Source: a bacterium (GTDB lineage: Bacteria > Verrucomicrobiota > Verrucomicrobiia > Methylacidiphilales > Verrucolacustridaceae). Taken from it: DNA of 13,350 nt. Position 1 is the first letter of the stretch. Each line of letters starts with the position of its first letter. The stretch is from positions 1 through 13,350 of the forward strand of contig RFWS01000022.1 in assembly GCA_009921985.1 (NCBI GenBank), in the 5' to 3' direction. This document shows positions 6,501 through 13,350 of the stretch, piece by piece. Below the pieces are notes generated by a model. That model searched no databases. It was not told the origin of the DNA and saw only the letters and a program-made list of their open reading frames with translations. Made by a program: the position numbers and the translations under genes.

Positions 6501-6582
6501 ACACTTGCTTTGCAATTACTTAAAAACAAGTAAAAAGTAATTTTTCGGTTGTCGAAAAGGCCTATTTCGGCATCTTCAACGG
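6501..6582 (+). promoter_or_regulatory. AT-rich gyrB leader with two inverted repeats
   Basis: This 82 bp gap, far richer in A and T than its surroundings, should hold the gyrB promoter. AATTACTT (6514-6521) and AAGTAATT (6535-6542) form an 8 bp inverted repeat with a 13 nt loop, followed by TTT. It could be a weak terminator for the upstream gene. TTTTCG-GTTGT-CGAAAA (6542-6558) is a second 6 bp hairpin close to the start codon. TTGCAA (6510-6515) with TAAAAA (6531-6536) is a poor promoter match with a 15 bp spacer. No DnaA box was seen. gyrB promoters are often supercoiling-sensitive, but nothing here proves it. Confidence 0.45.
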
Positions 6583-9108
6583 ATGCCAGCCGCGAAGGAA
6601 AAAGTTGTCGTCGGGGGTAAGTACGACGCCTCAAAAATCGACAAGCTGGAGGGATTGGAAGCGGTTCGGAAGCGGCCCGGAATGTATATCGGCGACCCGG
6701 ATGAGAGGGGTCTTCATCACTGTGTTTTTGAGGTGCTGGACAATTCCGTCGACGAACACTTGGCCGGGCATTGCGAGAACATCAAGGTCACGATGCACGT
6801 GGATGGATCGATCTCGATCGAGGATGACGGCCGCGGCATCCCTGTAGACCCCCACCCGAAATTCAAAATCCCGGCGGTGGAGCTGGTCCTTACCAACCTG
6901 CATGCGGGCGGAAAGTTCGACCAGGGGGCCTACAAGTATTCCGGGGGTCTGCACGGGGTGGGCGCCAAGTGTGTCAACGCGCTTTCCGAATGGTTTGAGG
7001 CGGAGATCTCGCGGGACGGGAAGCTGTACCACATTGAGTTTGCCCGTGGAAAGACGACCTCAAAGCTCAGCGTCACCGGTAAATCCAAGAAGACCGGAAC
7101 CAAGATTACCTTCAAGCCGGATGCTGAGATTTTCACGGACACGACCAAGTTTAAGTTTGACCTGCTGGCCAAACGGATGCGGGAACTGGCGTTTCTTAAT
7201 CCCGGCCTCTCCATCACCCTCACGGACGAAGGAAAAAGCGGAAAATCGGAAACGTTTCTCTACAAGGATGGGATCGAGGAGTTCGTCAAACAGCTGGCCA
7301 AGGCTCGTTCCCCGATTCATCCCAAACCTATCGTCCTGGAGAAGAAGAAAGACGAGGTGTTTGTCGACTGCGTCATCCAGTACTACGACGGATACGACGA
7401 GACCCTGTTGCCATTCGCCAACTCCATCCCCAACCCCGACGGGGGCACCCACGTTTCCGGATTCCGTTCGGCGCTGACCCGGGCGATCAACCAGTTCGCC
7501 TCGGGCAAGGGGCTGGCCAAGGAAAAAGATCCCAAGATCACCGGGGAGGACACGCGGGAAGGCCTGATCTGTGTGCTGAGCGTGAAACTGCCGAATCCGC
7601 GCTTCAACGCCCAGACCAAGGTGAAGCTGGTCAACACGGAGATCGAGGGCGTGGTGGGCAGTTGTGTGTACGAGGGACTGCTGGCCTACTTGGAGGAAAA
7701 TCCCGGCGTCGGGAAAAAGATTTTTGAAAAGGCGCTAACCGGAGCCCGCGCCCGCGAAGCCGCCCGCAAGGCCAAGGAGACGATCCGCAAGGGCGCTTTC
7801 AGCGGAGGCGGGTTGCCCGGGAAATTGGCGGACTGCTCCGAGCGGGATCCGGCCCAGTGCGAGCTGTACATCGTCGAGGGAGATTCCGCCGGGGGTTCCG
7901 CCAAGCAGGGTCGCGATCGTCGCACCCAGGCGATCCTTCCGATCCGCGGAAAGCTGATCAACGTCGAGAAAGCTTCGATCGACAAGGTTCTCAACAACAA
8001 CGAAATCAGAACCATCATCACGGCGGTGGGAACCGGTATCGGCACTGCCAGTGACAAAGAGAAGGCCAAAAAGGGCGAGGAGGAGGCGGAGGCCGGGGGC
8101 GGCTTTGACCTGGAGAAGCTGCGCTACCACAAGATCATCCTGATGACCGACGCCGACGTGGACGGCTCCCATATCCGGACGCTCCTGCTGACCTTTTTTT
8201 ACCGCAAGATGCCCGCCCTGGTTTCCTCCGGGTACATTTATATCGCCCAACCTCCTCTTTTCCTGATCAAGCGGAAGAAACGGGAAGAGTACGTGCAGGA
8301 TAACGAGACCTTGGACAAGATCTTGATTGAGCTCGGCACGGAAGAAGTCTCTCTCATCCGGTTGTCGGACAAGAAGGCCTTCAGCAAAGCCCAGCTTCTC
8401 GACATTTTGGGCTCCCTCCAGGAACTGGAACGGCTTTCCCGGGCGGTGACGCGGCGGGGGGCGAGGTTTGAGGACTATCTGGAAGCAAGGAATCCGAAAT
8501 CGGGAGACCTGCCGAAATACATCGCCAAGATCCGGGAGGGGAACGAGGAGAAGTTTGAATTTTTCAAGGACGACAAGGAGGTGGCTAAGTTTCGCGACAA
8601 GATGGGGATCGAGGACGAGGAAGAGGAAGAGGACGAGAAAAACGGCAAAGAGGAGGCGGAAGCCAAGGGCAAACCCAAGGCGAGGATCTACGAGATTTAC
8701 GAGGCGGCCAGTCTAGCCAAAGCCTTGCTAGGGCTAGCGAAGAAGGGCCTGGAGATGGAGCATTACTCCGCCCAGGATAAACCACTCTTTGAACTGGTTG
8801 AGGGCGAGGTGGAGAAGTCGAATCCCAACCGGACCCCGATCTTCTCGATCGCCGAAATTCTTACGGGGGTGAAGGCGGTGGGGAAGAAGGGGGTGCAGAT
8901 CACCCGTTTCAAGGGTTTGGGCGAAATGGACGCGAAGGAGCTTTTTGAAACCACGATGAACCCCGAAAAGAGGCAGTTGCTTAAAGTGGATTTGGTGGAT
9001 GCAGCCAAGGCCGATGAGATTTTCACAACCCTGATGGGTGATGAAGTGGAACCCCGGCGGGTATTCATCGAGGAAAATGCGCTGAACGTGCGGAACCTGG
9101 ACATTTAA
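6583..9108 (+). CDS. gyrB: DNA gyrase subunit B
   Basis: GyrB is the ATPase subunit of gyrase, which with GyrA introduces negative supercoils. The 841 residues include a GHKL ATPase domain: EVLDNSVDE at 50-58 with the expected catalytic Glu50 and Asn54, DDGRGIP at 81-87, and the ATP lid GGLHGVGAKCVNAL at 121-134. A transducer domain follows (QTKVKLVNTEI near 344-354). The TOPRIM domain has EGDSAGGSAKQGRDRRTQA at 432-450 and the metal-binding DADVDGSH at 523-530. The tail holds FKGLGEMDAKELFETTMNP (776-794) and ends RRVFIEENALNVRNLDI, a GyrB ending. The protein is longer than the roughly 640-residue forms because of a tail insertion (about 575-755, placed like that of E. coli) with an acidic run at 677-684, and a small Glu/Lys/Gly-rich insertion at 490-508. 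No Shine-Dalgarno precedes the ATG. gyrA follows after 18 bp. Confidence 0.98.
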   Translation: MPAAKEKVVVGGKYDASKIDKLEGLEAVRKRPGMYIGDPDERGLHHCVFEVLDNSVDEHLAGHCENIKVTMHVDGSISIEDDGRGIPVDPHPKFKIPAVELVLTNLHAGGKFDQGAYKYSGGLHGVGAKCVNALSEWFEAEISRDGKLYHIEFARGKTTSKLSVTGKSKKTGTKITFKPDAEIFTDTTKFKFDLLAKRMRELAFLNPGLSITLTDEGKSGKSETFLYKDGIEEFVKQLAKARSPIHPKPIVLEKKKDEVFVDCVIQYYDGYDETLLPFANSIPNPDGGTHVSGFRSALTRAINQFASGKGLAKEKDPKITGEDTREGLICVLSVKLPNPRFNAQTKVKLVNTEIEGVVGSCVYEGLLAYLEENPGVGKKIFEKALTGARAREAARKAKETIRKGAFSGGGLPGKLADCSERDPAQCELYIVEGDSAGGSAKQGRDRRTQAILPIRGKLINVEKASIDKVLNNNEIRTIITAVGTGIGTASDKEKAKKGEEEAEAGGGFDLEKLRYHKIILMTDADVDGSHIRTLLLTFFYRKMPALVSSGYIYIAQPPLFLIKRKKREEYVQDNETLDKILIELGTEEVSLIRLSDKKAFSKAQLLDILGSLQELERLSRAVTRRGARFEDYLEARNPKSGDLPKYIAKIREGNEEKFEFFKDDKEVAKFRDKMGIEDEEEEEDEKNGKEEAEAKGKPKARIYEIYEAASLAKALLGLAKKGLEMEHYSAQDKPLFELVEGEVEKSNPNRTPIFSIAEILTGVKAVGKKGVQITRFKGLGEMDAKELFETTMNPEKRQLLKVDLVDAAKADEIFTTLMGDEVEPRRVFIEENALNVRNLDI

Positions 9109-9126
9109 CCCCTGGATTTCCGACCC

Positions 9127-11604
9127 ATGGCCCTACTCAAAGAGAGCATTGTTCCGATCAACGTCGCGGAGGAAATGTCGAAGTCGTTCCTCGATTACTC
9201 GATGTCGGTCATCATCTCCCGGGCGTTGCCGGATGCGCGGGACGGTCTGAAGCCCTCACAACGTCGGATCCTGTATGCGATGGATGGACTAGGCGTGCAG
9301 CCGAATCGGAAGCACGTCAAGTGCGCCAAGATCGTTGGCGAAACGATGGGTAATTTCCATCCCCACGGCGACATGGCCATTTACCCGACCTTGGTGGGCA
9401 TGGGGCAGTGGTGGGGGACGCGGCATTTGTTGGTGGAAGGCCGTGGAAACTTCGGTTCGATCGACGGTGATCCTCCGGCCTCGATGCGTTACACGGAAGC
9501 CCGCCTCCACCATCTCGGGGCGGCCCTCATGGCTGATATGGAGCGGGACACGGTCGACTTCGTCCCGACTTATGACGAGCGGTTGACCGAACCGGTTGTT
9601 CTGCCCGCCGCTTTCCCGAACCTGATCGTCAATGGCGGCACAGGGATCGCCGTCGGCATGGCCACCAACATTCCTCCCCACAATTTGGGGGAAACAATCG
9701 ACGCGCTGTGCGCTCTGATTGAGAACCCCAAGCTGACAGCGGAACAGATTCTCAAGATCATGCCGGGTCCGGATTTTCCGACCGGGGCCCTGATCTGCGG
9801 AAAGGAGTCGATCGCTTCCTACTACAAAACGGGGCGGGGCTCGCTGAAATTACGGGGCAAGGTTTCCGTGGAGGAAGGGAGGTCGGGTAAGTCGCAACTG
9901 ATCATTTCCGAGGTGCCTTACAATGTGAACCCGGAGGAATTGATCAAGCGGGTGGCTGAACTGGTGGAGGAGAAGAAGCTCGAGGGCATTAGTGACGCGC
10001 GGAATGAGTCGGATGAGTCGATCCGGATCGTGCTGGAGCTGAAGCGGGACGCAATCCCGAAAGTGATCATCAATAACCTTTACAAATACACTCCGCTGGA
10101 AAGCAGCTTCGGCGTCATCATGCTGGCCCTGGACGGGCGCCGTCCAAAACTCCTGCCGATGCGGGAGATGCTGATTTGCTATCTCGAACACCGGCGCGAG
10201 GTGGTCATCCGGAGAACCAAGTTTGACCTGAAAGTCGCCGAGGACCGGGCCCACATCCTCGAGGGTTACAAGAAGGCCCTGGCGAATCTTGACGACTTCG
10301 TAAAAATCATCCGGGCAGCCAAGGACCGCGCCCTCGCCAAGGAAAAGCTGATGGCGAAGTACAAGCTGAGCGACCGGCAGGCTGATGCGATCCTGGAACT
10401 GCGGTTGTATCAGTTGACCGGACTGGAGCGGGACAAGATCGAGGAGGAGTATCTCGCCGTCATCCAAAAGATTGAGGAGCTCAAGAGCATCCTTGCCAGC
10501 GAGAAGAAGGTGTATGCGATCATCAAAAAGGAGCTGTTAGAGATCAAAGAGAAGCACGCCGACCCGCGCCGGACCCAGATTGTGAAGGACGAGGGGGAGA
10601 TCGATGTGGAGGATTTGATCGCCAAGGAGGGCACGGTGATCACCCTTTCCCACGCCGGTTACATCAAGCGCACTTCGGTAACCAGCTACCGGGCGCAGCG
10701 ACGGGGCGGGAAGGGTGTGATCGGGATGAAGTCCAAGGAGGAGAAGGAAGGAGACGATGCCGGAGATTTCGTGGAGCATCTCTTTTCGGCCACGACACAC
10801 GATTACCTGATGTTTTTCACCAACACCGGACGGGTGTATGTGGAGAAGGTGTATGAGATCCCGGAGATGGGGCGGACTGCGCGGGGTAAGTCCATCGCCA
10901 ACATCCTGGCGCTGCAACCGAATGAAAAAGTGGCGGCATTGATCTGCGTGCAGGAGTTTAGTGACAAGCAACACCTCGTCATGGCCACGGCCTCAGGAAT
11001 CGTGAAAAAGACGAATTTGGCCGACTACAGCAATTTCCGTAAGGGCGGGATCATTGGGATCAAGATCGAGGCGGGTGACGAGCTGATCGGATGCGTTCAG
11101 ACTAACGGCAAACAGGAGATCGTCCTGGTAACCCAGGAGGGAATGAGTCTTCGCTTCGACGAGGAGCAGTTGCGCGACCAGGGTCGGGCCACCGTCGGTG
11201 TCTACGGCATTCGTCCGGAAAAGAAGGACAAGGTTGTCGGCGTGGCGGTGGTGGATGCCAAAGCGACCTTGTTAGTCGTGGGGGAGAACGGCGTGGGCAA
11301 GCGGACCTCCTTCGAGGACTACCGCAGCCAAACGCGGGGAGGGAAGGGGATTATCACCATGAAGACCACCGACAAGACCGGATTGGTGGCCGGGGCCATT
11401 TCCGTGAAGGAGACGGACGAGATCATGTTGATCACCGTGAAAGGGCAGATGGTCCGCACCAAGGTGAAGGACATCCGGGAATCCGGTCGGAACACCCAGG
11501 GCGTTTACATTGTGCGGTTGCAGAAAGGCGACCGGCTCCAGGGGGTGGCCCGGGTGGTGGAGACTGACGACGAAGAGGACGAAGAACTCCCGCTCGGAGC
11601 ATGA
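9127..11604 (+). CDS. gyrA: DNA gyrase subunit A
   Basis: GyrA is the breakage-reunion subunit, which cleaves and rejoins DNA and wraps it for negative supercoiling. The 825 residues keep E. coli numbering through the active site: Arg121-Tyr122 (ASMRYTEARL), with Tyr122 the covalent nucleophile, and HPHGD at 78-82. The C-terminal beta-pinwheel carries the GyrA box QRRGGKG at 524-530, which separates gyrase from ParC, plus a related QTRGGKG late in the domain. The protein ends in an acidic tail (ETDDEEDEELPLGA). Residues equivalent to E. coli Ser83 and Asp87 are Met83 and Pro87, so the usual quinolone water-metal bridge contacts are missing. The start MALLKESIVPINVAEEM fits the family. No good Shine-Dalgarno is present (GGA 10 nt upstream). 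The stop codon overlaps the next gene. Confidence 0.98.
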   Translation: MALLKESIVPINVAEEMSKSFLDYSMSVIISRALPDARDGLKPSQRRILYAMDGLGVQPNRKHVKCAKIVGETMGNFHPHGDMAIYPTLVGMGQWWGTRHLLVEGRGNFGSIDGDPPASMRYTEARLHHLGAALMADMERDTVDFVPTYDERLTEPVVLPAAFPNLIVNGGTGIAVGMATNIPPHNLGETIDALCALIENPKLTAEQILKIMPGPDFPTGALICGKESIASYYKTGRGSLKLRGKVSVEEGRSGKSQLIISEVPYNVNPEELIKRVAELVEEKKLEGISDARNESDESIRIVLELKRDAIPKVIINNLYKYTPLESSFGVIMLALDGRRPKLLPMREMLICYLEHRREVVIRRTKFDLKVAEDRAHILEGYKKALANLDDFVKIIRAAKDRALAKEKLMAKYKLSDRQADAILELRLYQLTGLERDKIEEEYLAVIQKIEELKSILASEKKVYAIIKKELLEIKEKHADPRRTQIVKDEGEIDVEDLIAKEGTVITLSHAGYIKRTSVTSYRAQRRGGKGVIGMKSKEEKEGDDAGDFVEHLFSATTHDYLMFFTNTGRVYVEKVYEIPEMGRTARGKSIANILALQPNEKVAALICVQEFSDKQHLVMATASGIVKKTNLADYSNFRKGGIIGIKIEAGDELIGCVQTNGKQEIVLVTQEGMSLRFDEEQLRDQGRATVGVYGIRPEKKDKVVGVAVVDAKATLLVVGENGVGKRTSFEDYRSQTRGGKGIITMKTTDKTGLVAGAISVKETDEIMLITVKGQMVRTKVKDIRESGRNTQGVYIVRLQKGDRLQGVARVVETDDEEDEELPLGA

Positions 11605-12605
11605 AAAGAGTTTGGGTAGGGTTGATCCTCACGATCGGCCTGGTCTCCGGTTGGGCCGAGGAGCCGCTCAGTCGCATCGGGTTCGGATCCTGCTATAAGC
11701 CTGAAAAAAGCACTCCGCTTTGGGGTAAGGTGGCGGAGTTTGATCCGCAGGTGTGGCTATGGTTGGGGGACAACGTGTATGTGGATTTTATCAACGGCCA
11801 ATACGTCAAATCCAACCTGGAATCAAAGGCCTTTGAGCAAGGCTATGAGCGCATGGCGAAAAGCGAGGGGATGGCCACCCTCAAGAAGCTTCCCGCGGAC
11901 CACGTTATGGCCACGTGGGACGACCACGATTACGGACTAAACGATGCGGGAAGAAATTGGAGTAGAAAGAAAGAGGCTAAAAAAGCTTTCGTGAAATTCT
12001 GGGGAGGGGAGCAGCGATCCGACGGGGTTTACTCCTCGCGGGATTTTGGTCCAGACGGGAAAAGAGTTCGCGTGATCCTGCTCGACACGCGTTTCAATCG
12101 GGATGACCCGGGTCCGGCCGGGGATATCCTGGGGAGCGGTCAGTGGAAGTGGCTCGAAGAGGAGTTGAGGCGTCCGGGGGCCGAACTGGTGGTGATCGGA
12201 TCCAGCATCCAGGTGTTGGCCAGCCAGCATCGGTTTGAAAAGTGGGGGAATTTTCCGAAGGCCAAAGAGCGCCTTTTTCAGCTGATCCGGGACGCTAAGG
12301 CAAGGGGGGTGATTTTCATCAGCGGAGATCGGCACAACGGGGAGATCACCTGCCAAAAGGATAGCGGTTCCGGCTATCCGCTATTTGACGTAACCTCGAG
12401 CGGTTTAACCGAGGTTTCCTCCCTTCGCGAGGAGGCCAATTCCATGCGGGTGGGGAATCTCGTGAACACGCAAAACTTCGGCGCGATCACCGTCGACTGG
12501 TCCCTGCCTGATCCGGTGGTTTCGTTGGAACTTCGTGACGCTGATGGGAATGTCCAGGAGAAGGTCGCCACACCCCTGTCCCAACTTGCCCCGCCGAAGG
12601 GCTGA
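11601..12605 (+). CDS. Secreted PhoD-like alkaline phosphatase/phosphodiesterase
   Basis: The 334-residue protein belongs to the PhoD-like metallophosphoesterases, which remove phosphate from mono- or diesters outside the cytosol. An N-terminal signal peptide (MKRVWVGLILTIGLVSGWAEE) has a likely cleavage after Ala19. The core shows GFGSCY at 27-32, WLWLGDNVYVD at 52-62, ATWDDHDYGLNDAG at 104-117 (the WDDHD/E hallmark), LLDTRF at 160-165, and ISGDRHNGE at 240-248. These supply the Asp, Asn and His metal ligands expected for the family. The C-terminal beta-rich part (about 255-325) is typical. The true substrate cannot be told from sequence; cell-wall teichoic acid is unlikely for a Gram-negative. 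The ATG overlaps the gyrA TGA in ATGA, and GGAG lies only 1 nt upstream, so translational coupling to gyrA is likely. nuoI follows after 14 bp. Confidence 0.92.
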   Translation: MKRVWVGLILTIGLVSGWAEEPLSRIGFGSCYKPEKSTPLWGKVAEFDPQVWLWLGDNVYVDFINGQYVKSNLESKAFEQGYERMAKSEGMATLKKLPADHVMATWDDHDYGLNDAGRNWSRKKEAKKAFVKFWGGEQRSDGVYSSRDFGPDGKRVRVILLDTRFNRDDPGPAGDILGSGQWKWLEEELRRPGAELVVIGSSIQVLASQHRFEKWGNFPKAKERLFQLIRDAKARGVIFISGDRHNGEITCQKDSGSGYPLFDVTSSGLTEVSSLREEANSMRVGNLVNTQNFGAITVDWSLPDPVVSLELRDADGNVQEKVATPLSQLAPPKG

Positions 12606-12619
12606 TTTAAGTTTTGCCT

Positions 12620-13198
12620 ATGGCCGTTGTCGTCGCTCGTCCGGATTTAAACCTATGGGAGCGTCTCTACCTGCCCGGCATTGTGGGCGGGATGCTGATC
12701 ACCCTGCGTCACATGGTGCAGACCCTTTGGAGAATGGCCTTTCCCCGGAAGCATGCCGCCCGGCCCGGCATTTTGGAGATGAGTGCCACCGGGCTCATGA
12801 CGATGCAGTATCCGGAAGAAACATGGCCGATGCCGGAGGGGTACCGGGGCGCGCCCGTCCTGGTGATGGACGAGGACGGGCGGGAAAAATGCGTCTCTTG
12901 CCAGCTCTGCGAGTTTGTCTGCCCGCCCCGGGCCATCCGGATCACGCCCGGATCGATTCCCGGAAACGACCGGCATGCCAACGTGGAGAAGCGGCCAAAA
13001 GAGTTTGATATCGACATGCTTCGCTGCATTTACTGCGGCATGTGCGAGGAAGTCTGTCCGGAGGAAGCCATTTACCTACGCAAAGAGCACCCCATTTTCG
13101 TCGGAACCGACCGGAAGGGGATGGTGCGAAACAAGCAGGAGCTGTACCGGCTGGGTGGAGTATTACCAAGACCCATTCATAAGTGGGAAAATAAGTAG
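12620..13198 (+). CDS. nuoI: NADH-quinone oxidoreductase subunit I (4Fe-4S, Complex I)
   Basis: NuoI carries the two tetranuclear clusters N6a and N6b that pass electrons toward N2 in the peripheral arm of respiratory Complex I, at the membrane surface. The 192 residues begin with an amphipathic region and GGMLITLRHMVQTLW (23-37), typical for subunit I. ETWPMPEGYRGAPVL follows at 67-81. The two ferredoxin motifs are CVSCQLCEFVCP (Cys91, 94, 97, 101) and CIYCGMCEEVCP (Cys136, 139, 142, 146), joined by the usual long linker. The end KQELYRL is also typical. The ATG at 12620 is preferred over a TTG at 12614, although neither has a Shine-Dalgarno. In most bacteria nuoI lies between nuoH and nuoJ, but here it follows phoD and no nuo gene is seen beside it. 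A formate hydrogenlyase or Ech-type ferredoxin subunit is a less likely alternative. Confidence 0.93.
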   Translation: MAVVVARPDLNLWERLYLPGIVGGMLITLRHMVQTLWRMAFPRKHAARPGILEMSATGLMTMQYPEETWPMPEGYRGAPVLVMDEDGREKCVSCQLCEFVCPPRAIRITPGSIPGNDRHANVEKRPKEFDIDMLRCIYCGMCEEVCPEEAIYLRKEHPIFVGTDRKGMVRNKQELYRLGGVLPRPIHKWENK

Positions 13199-13350
13199 TC
13201 GTCCTTTTGGGGAACGGCCCGGACTGACGGTTGTCGTTTATGGTTACGTTCAGGCTTACGAAATCTTTAATTCTTGAGACGAAAATAAGATAACTCCATT
13301 GACCGCTGTTGCAGGGGATTTAACCTCACGCAACCCCCGAAAGATCACAA
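13199..13350. other. Intergenic tail with no recognised gene
   Basis: The last 152 bp after nuoI hold no convincing open frame, RNA gene or intrinsic terminator. A promoter-like pair on the plus strand, TTGACC (13299-13304) and TAACCT (13321-13326) with a 16 bp spacer, might serve a gene beyond the window, but the -10 is poor. GTTGC (13308-13312) and GCAAC (13330-13334) form a 5 bp inverted repeat around it. Confidence 0.3.

Noticed and set aside
6501..6582. Replication origin near gyrB
   Set aside because: The AT-rich gap has no DnaA box, and no dnaA, dnaN or recF is nearby.

Overview
The window is an ordinary chromosomal housekeeping segment from a fairly GC-rich bacterium. The style of the proteins (a GyrA that reads GDMAIYP at the quinolone site, a GyrB with a long tail insertion, scarce Shine-Dalgarno sequences) suggests the PVC superphylum, most likely a verrucomicrobial lineage. 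That assignment is recognition from memory and not a database result, so treat it as moderate. I see no mobile element, CRISPR array, phage gene or obvious novel multi-gene system.

Left part (1-3444). On the minus strand, glmS is followed by a tRNA-Glu(CTC) gene. Divergent from glmS, only 41 bp away, is a glgC of cyanobacterial/plant type, followed by a tRNA-Gly(CCC) gene. The two divergent enzymes draw on the same hexose phosphate pool: GlmS takes fructose-6-P toward amino sugars for cell wall and LPS, and GlgC takes glucose-1-P toward glycogen. Each tRNA has a candidate promoter with a 17 bp spacer ending 12 nt before the mature tRNA.

Middle part (3445-6582). A small secreted orphan protein is encoded on the minus strand. 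Then come rmuC (membrane-anchored nuclease-like protein) and an AI-2E family (PerM/YdiK-like) membrane protein on the plus strand, probably co-transcribed and separated by a short GC hairpin. An inverted repeat built from two TCCTAGGA octamers lies before rmuC. An AT-rich leader with two inverted repeats precedes gyrB.

Right part (6583-13350). gyrB-gyrA-phoD-nuoI form a tight plus-strand cluster. The gyrB-gyrA gap is 18 bp. The gyrA stop overlaps the start of a secreted PhoD-like phosphatase in an ATGA. A solitary nuoI (Complex I 4Fe-4S subunit) follows 14 bp later. The last 152 bp hold no recognised gene.

Points most worth a second look: GyrA naturally has Met and Pro at E. coli positions 83 and 87; phoD and nuoI ride in the gyrase operon; the glmS promoter overlaps the glgC start region; only one of nine genes has a strong Shine-Dalgarno sequence.
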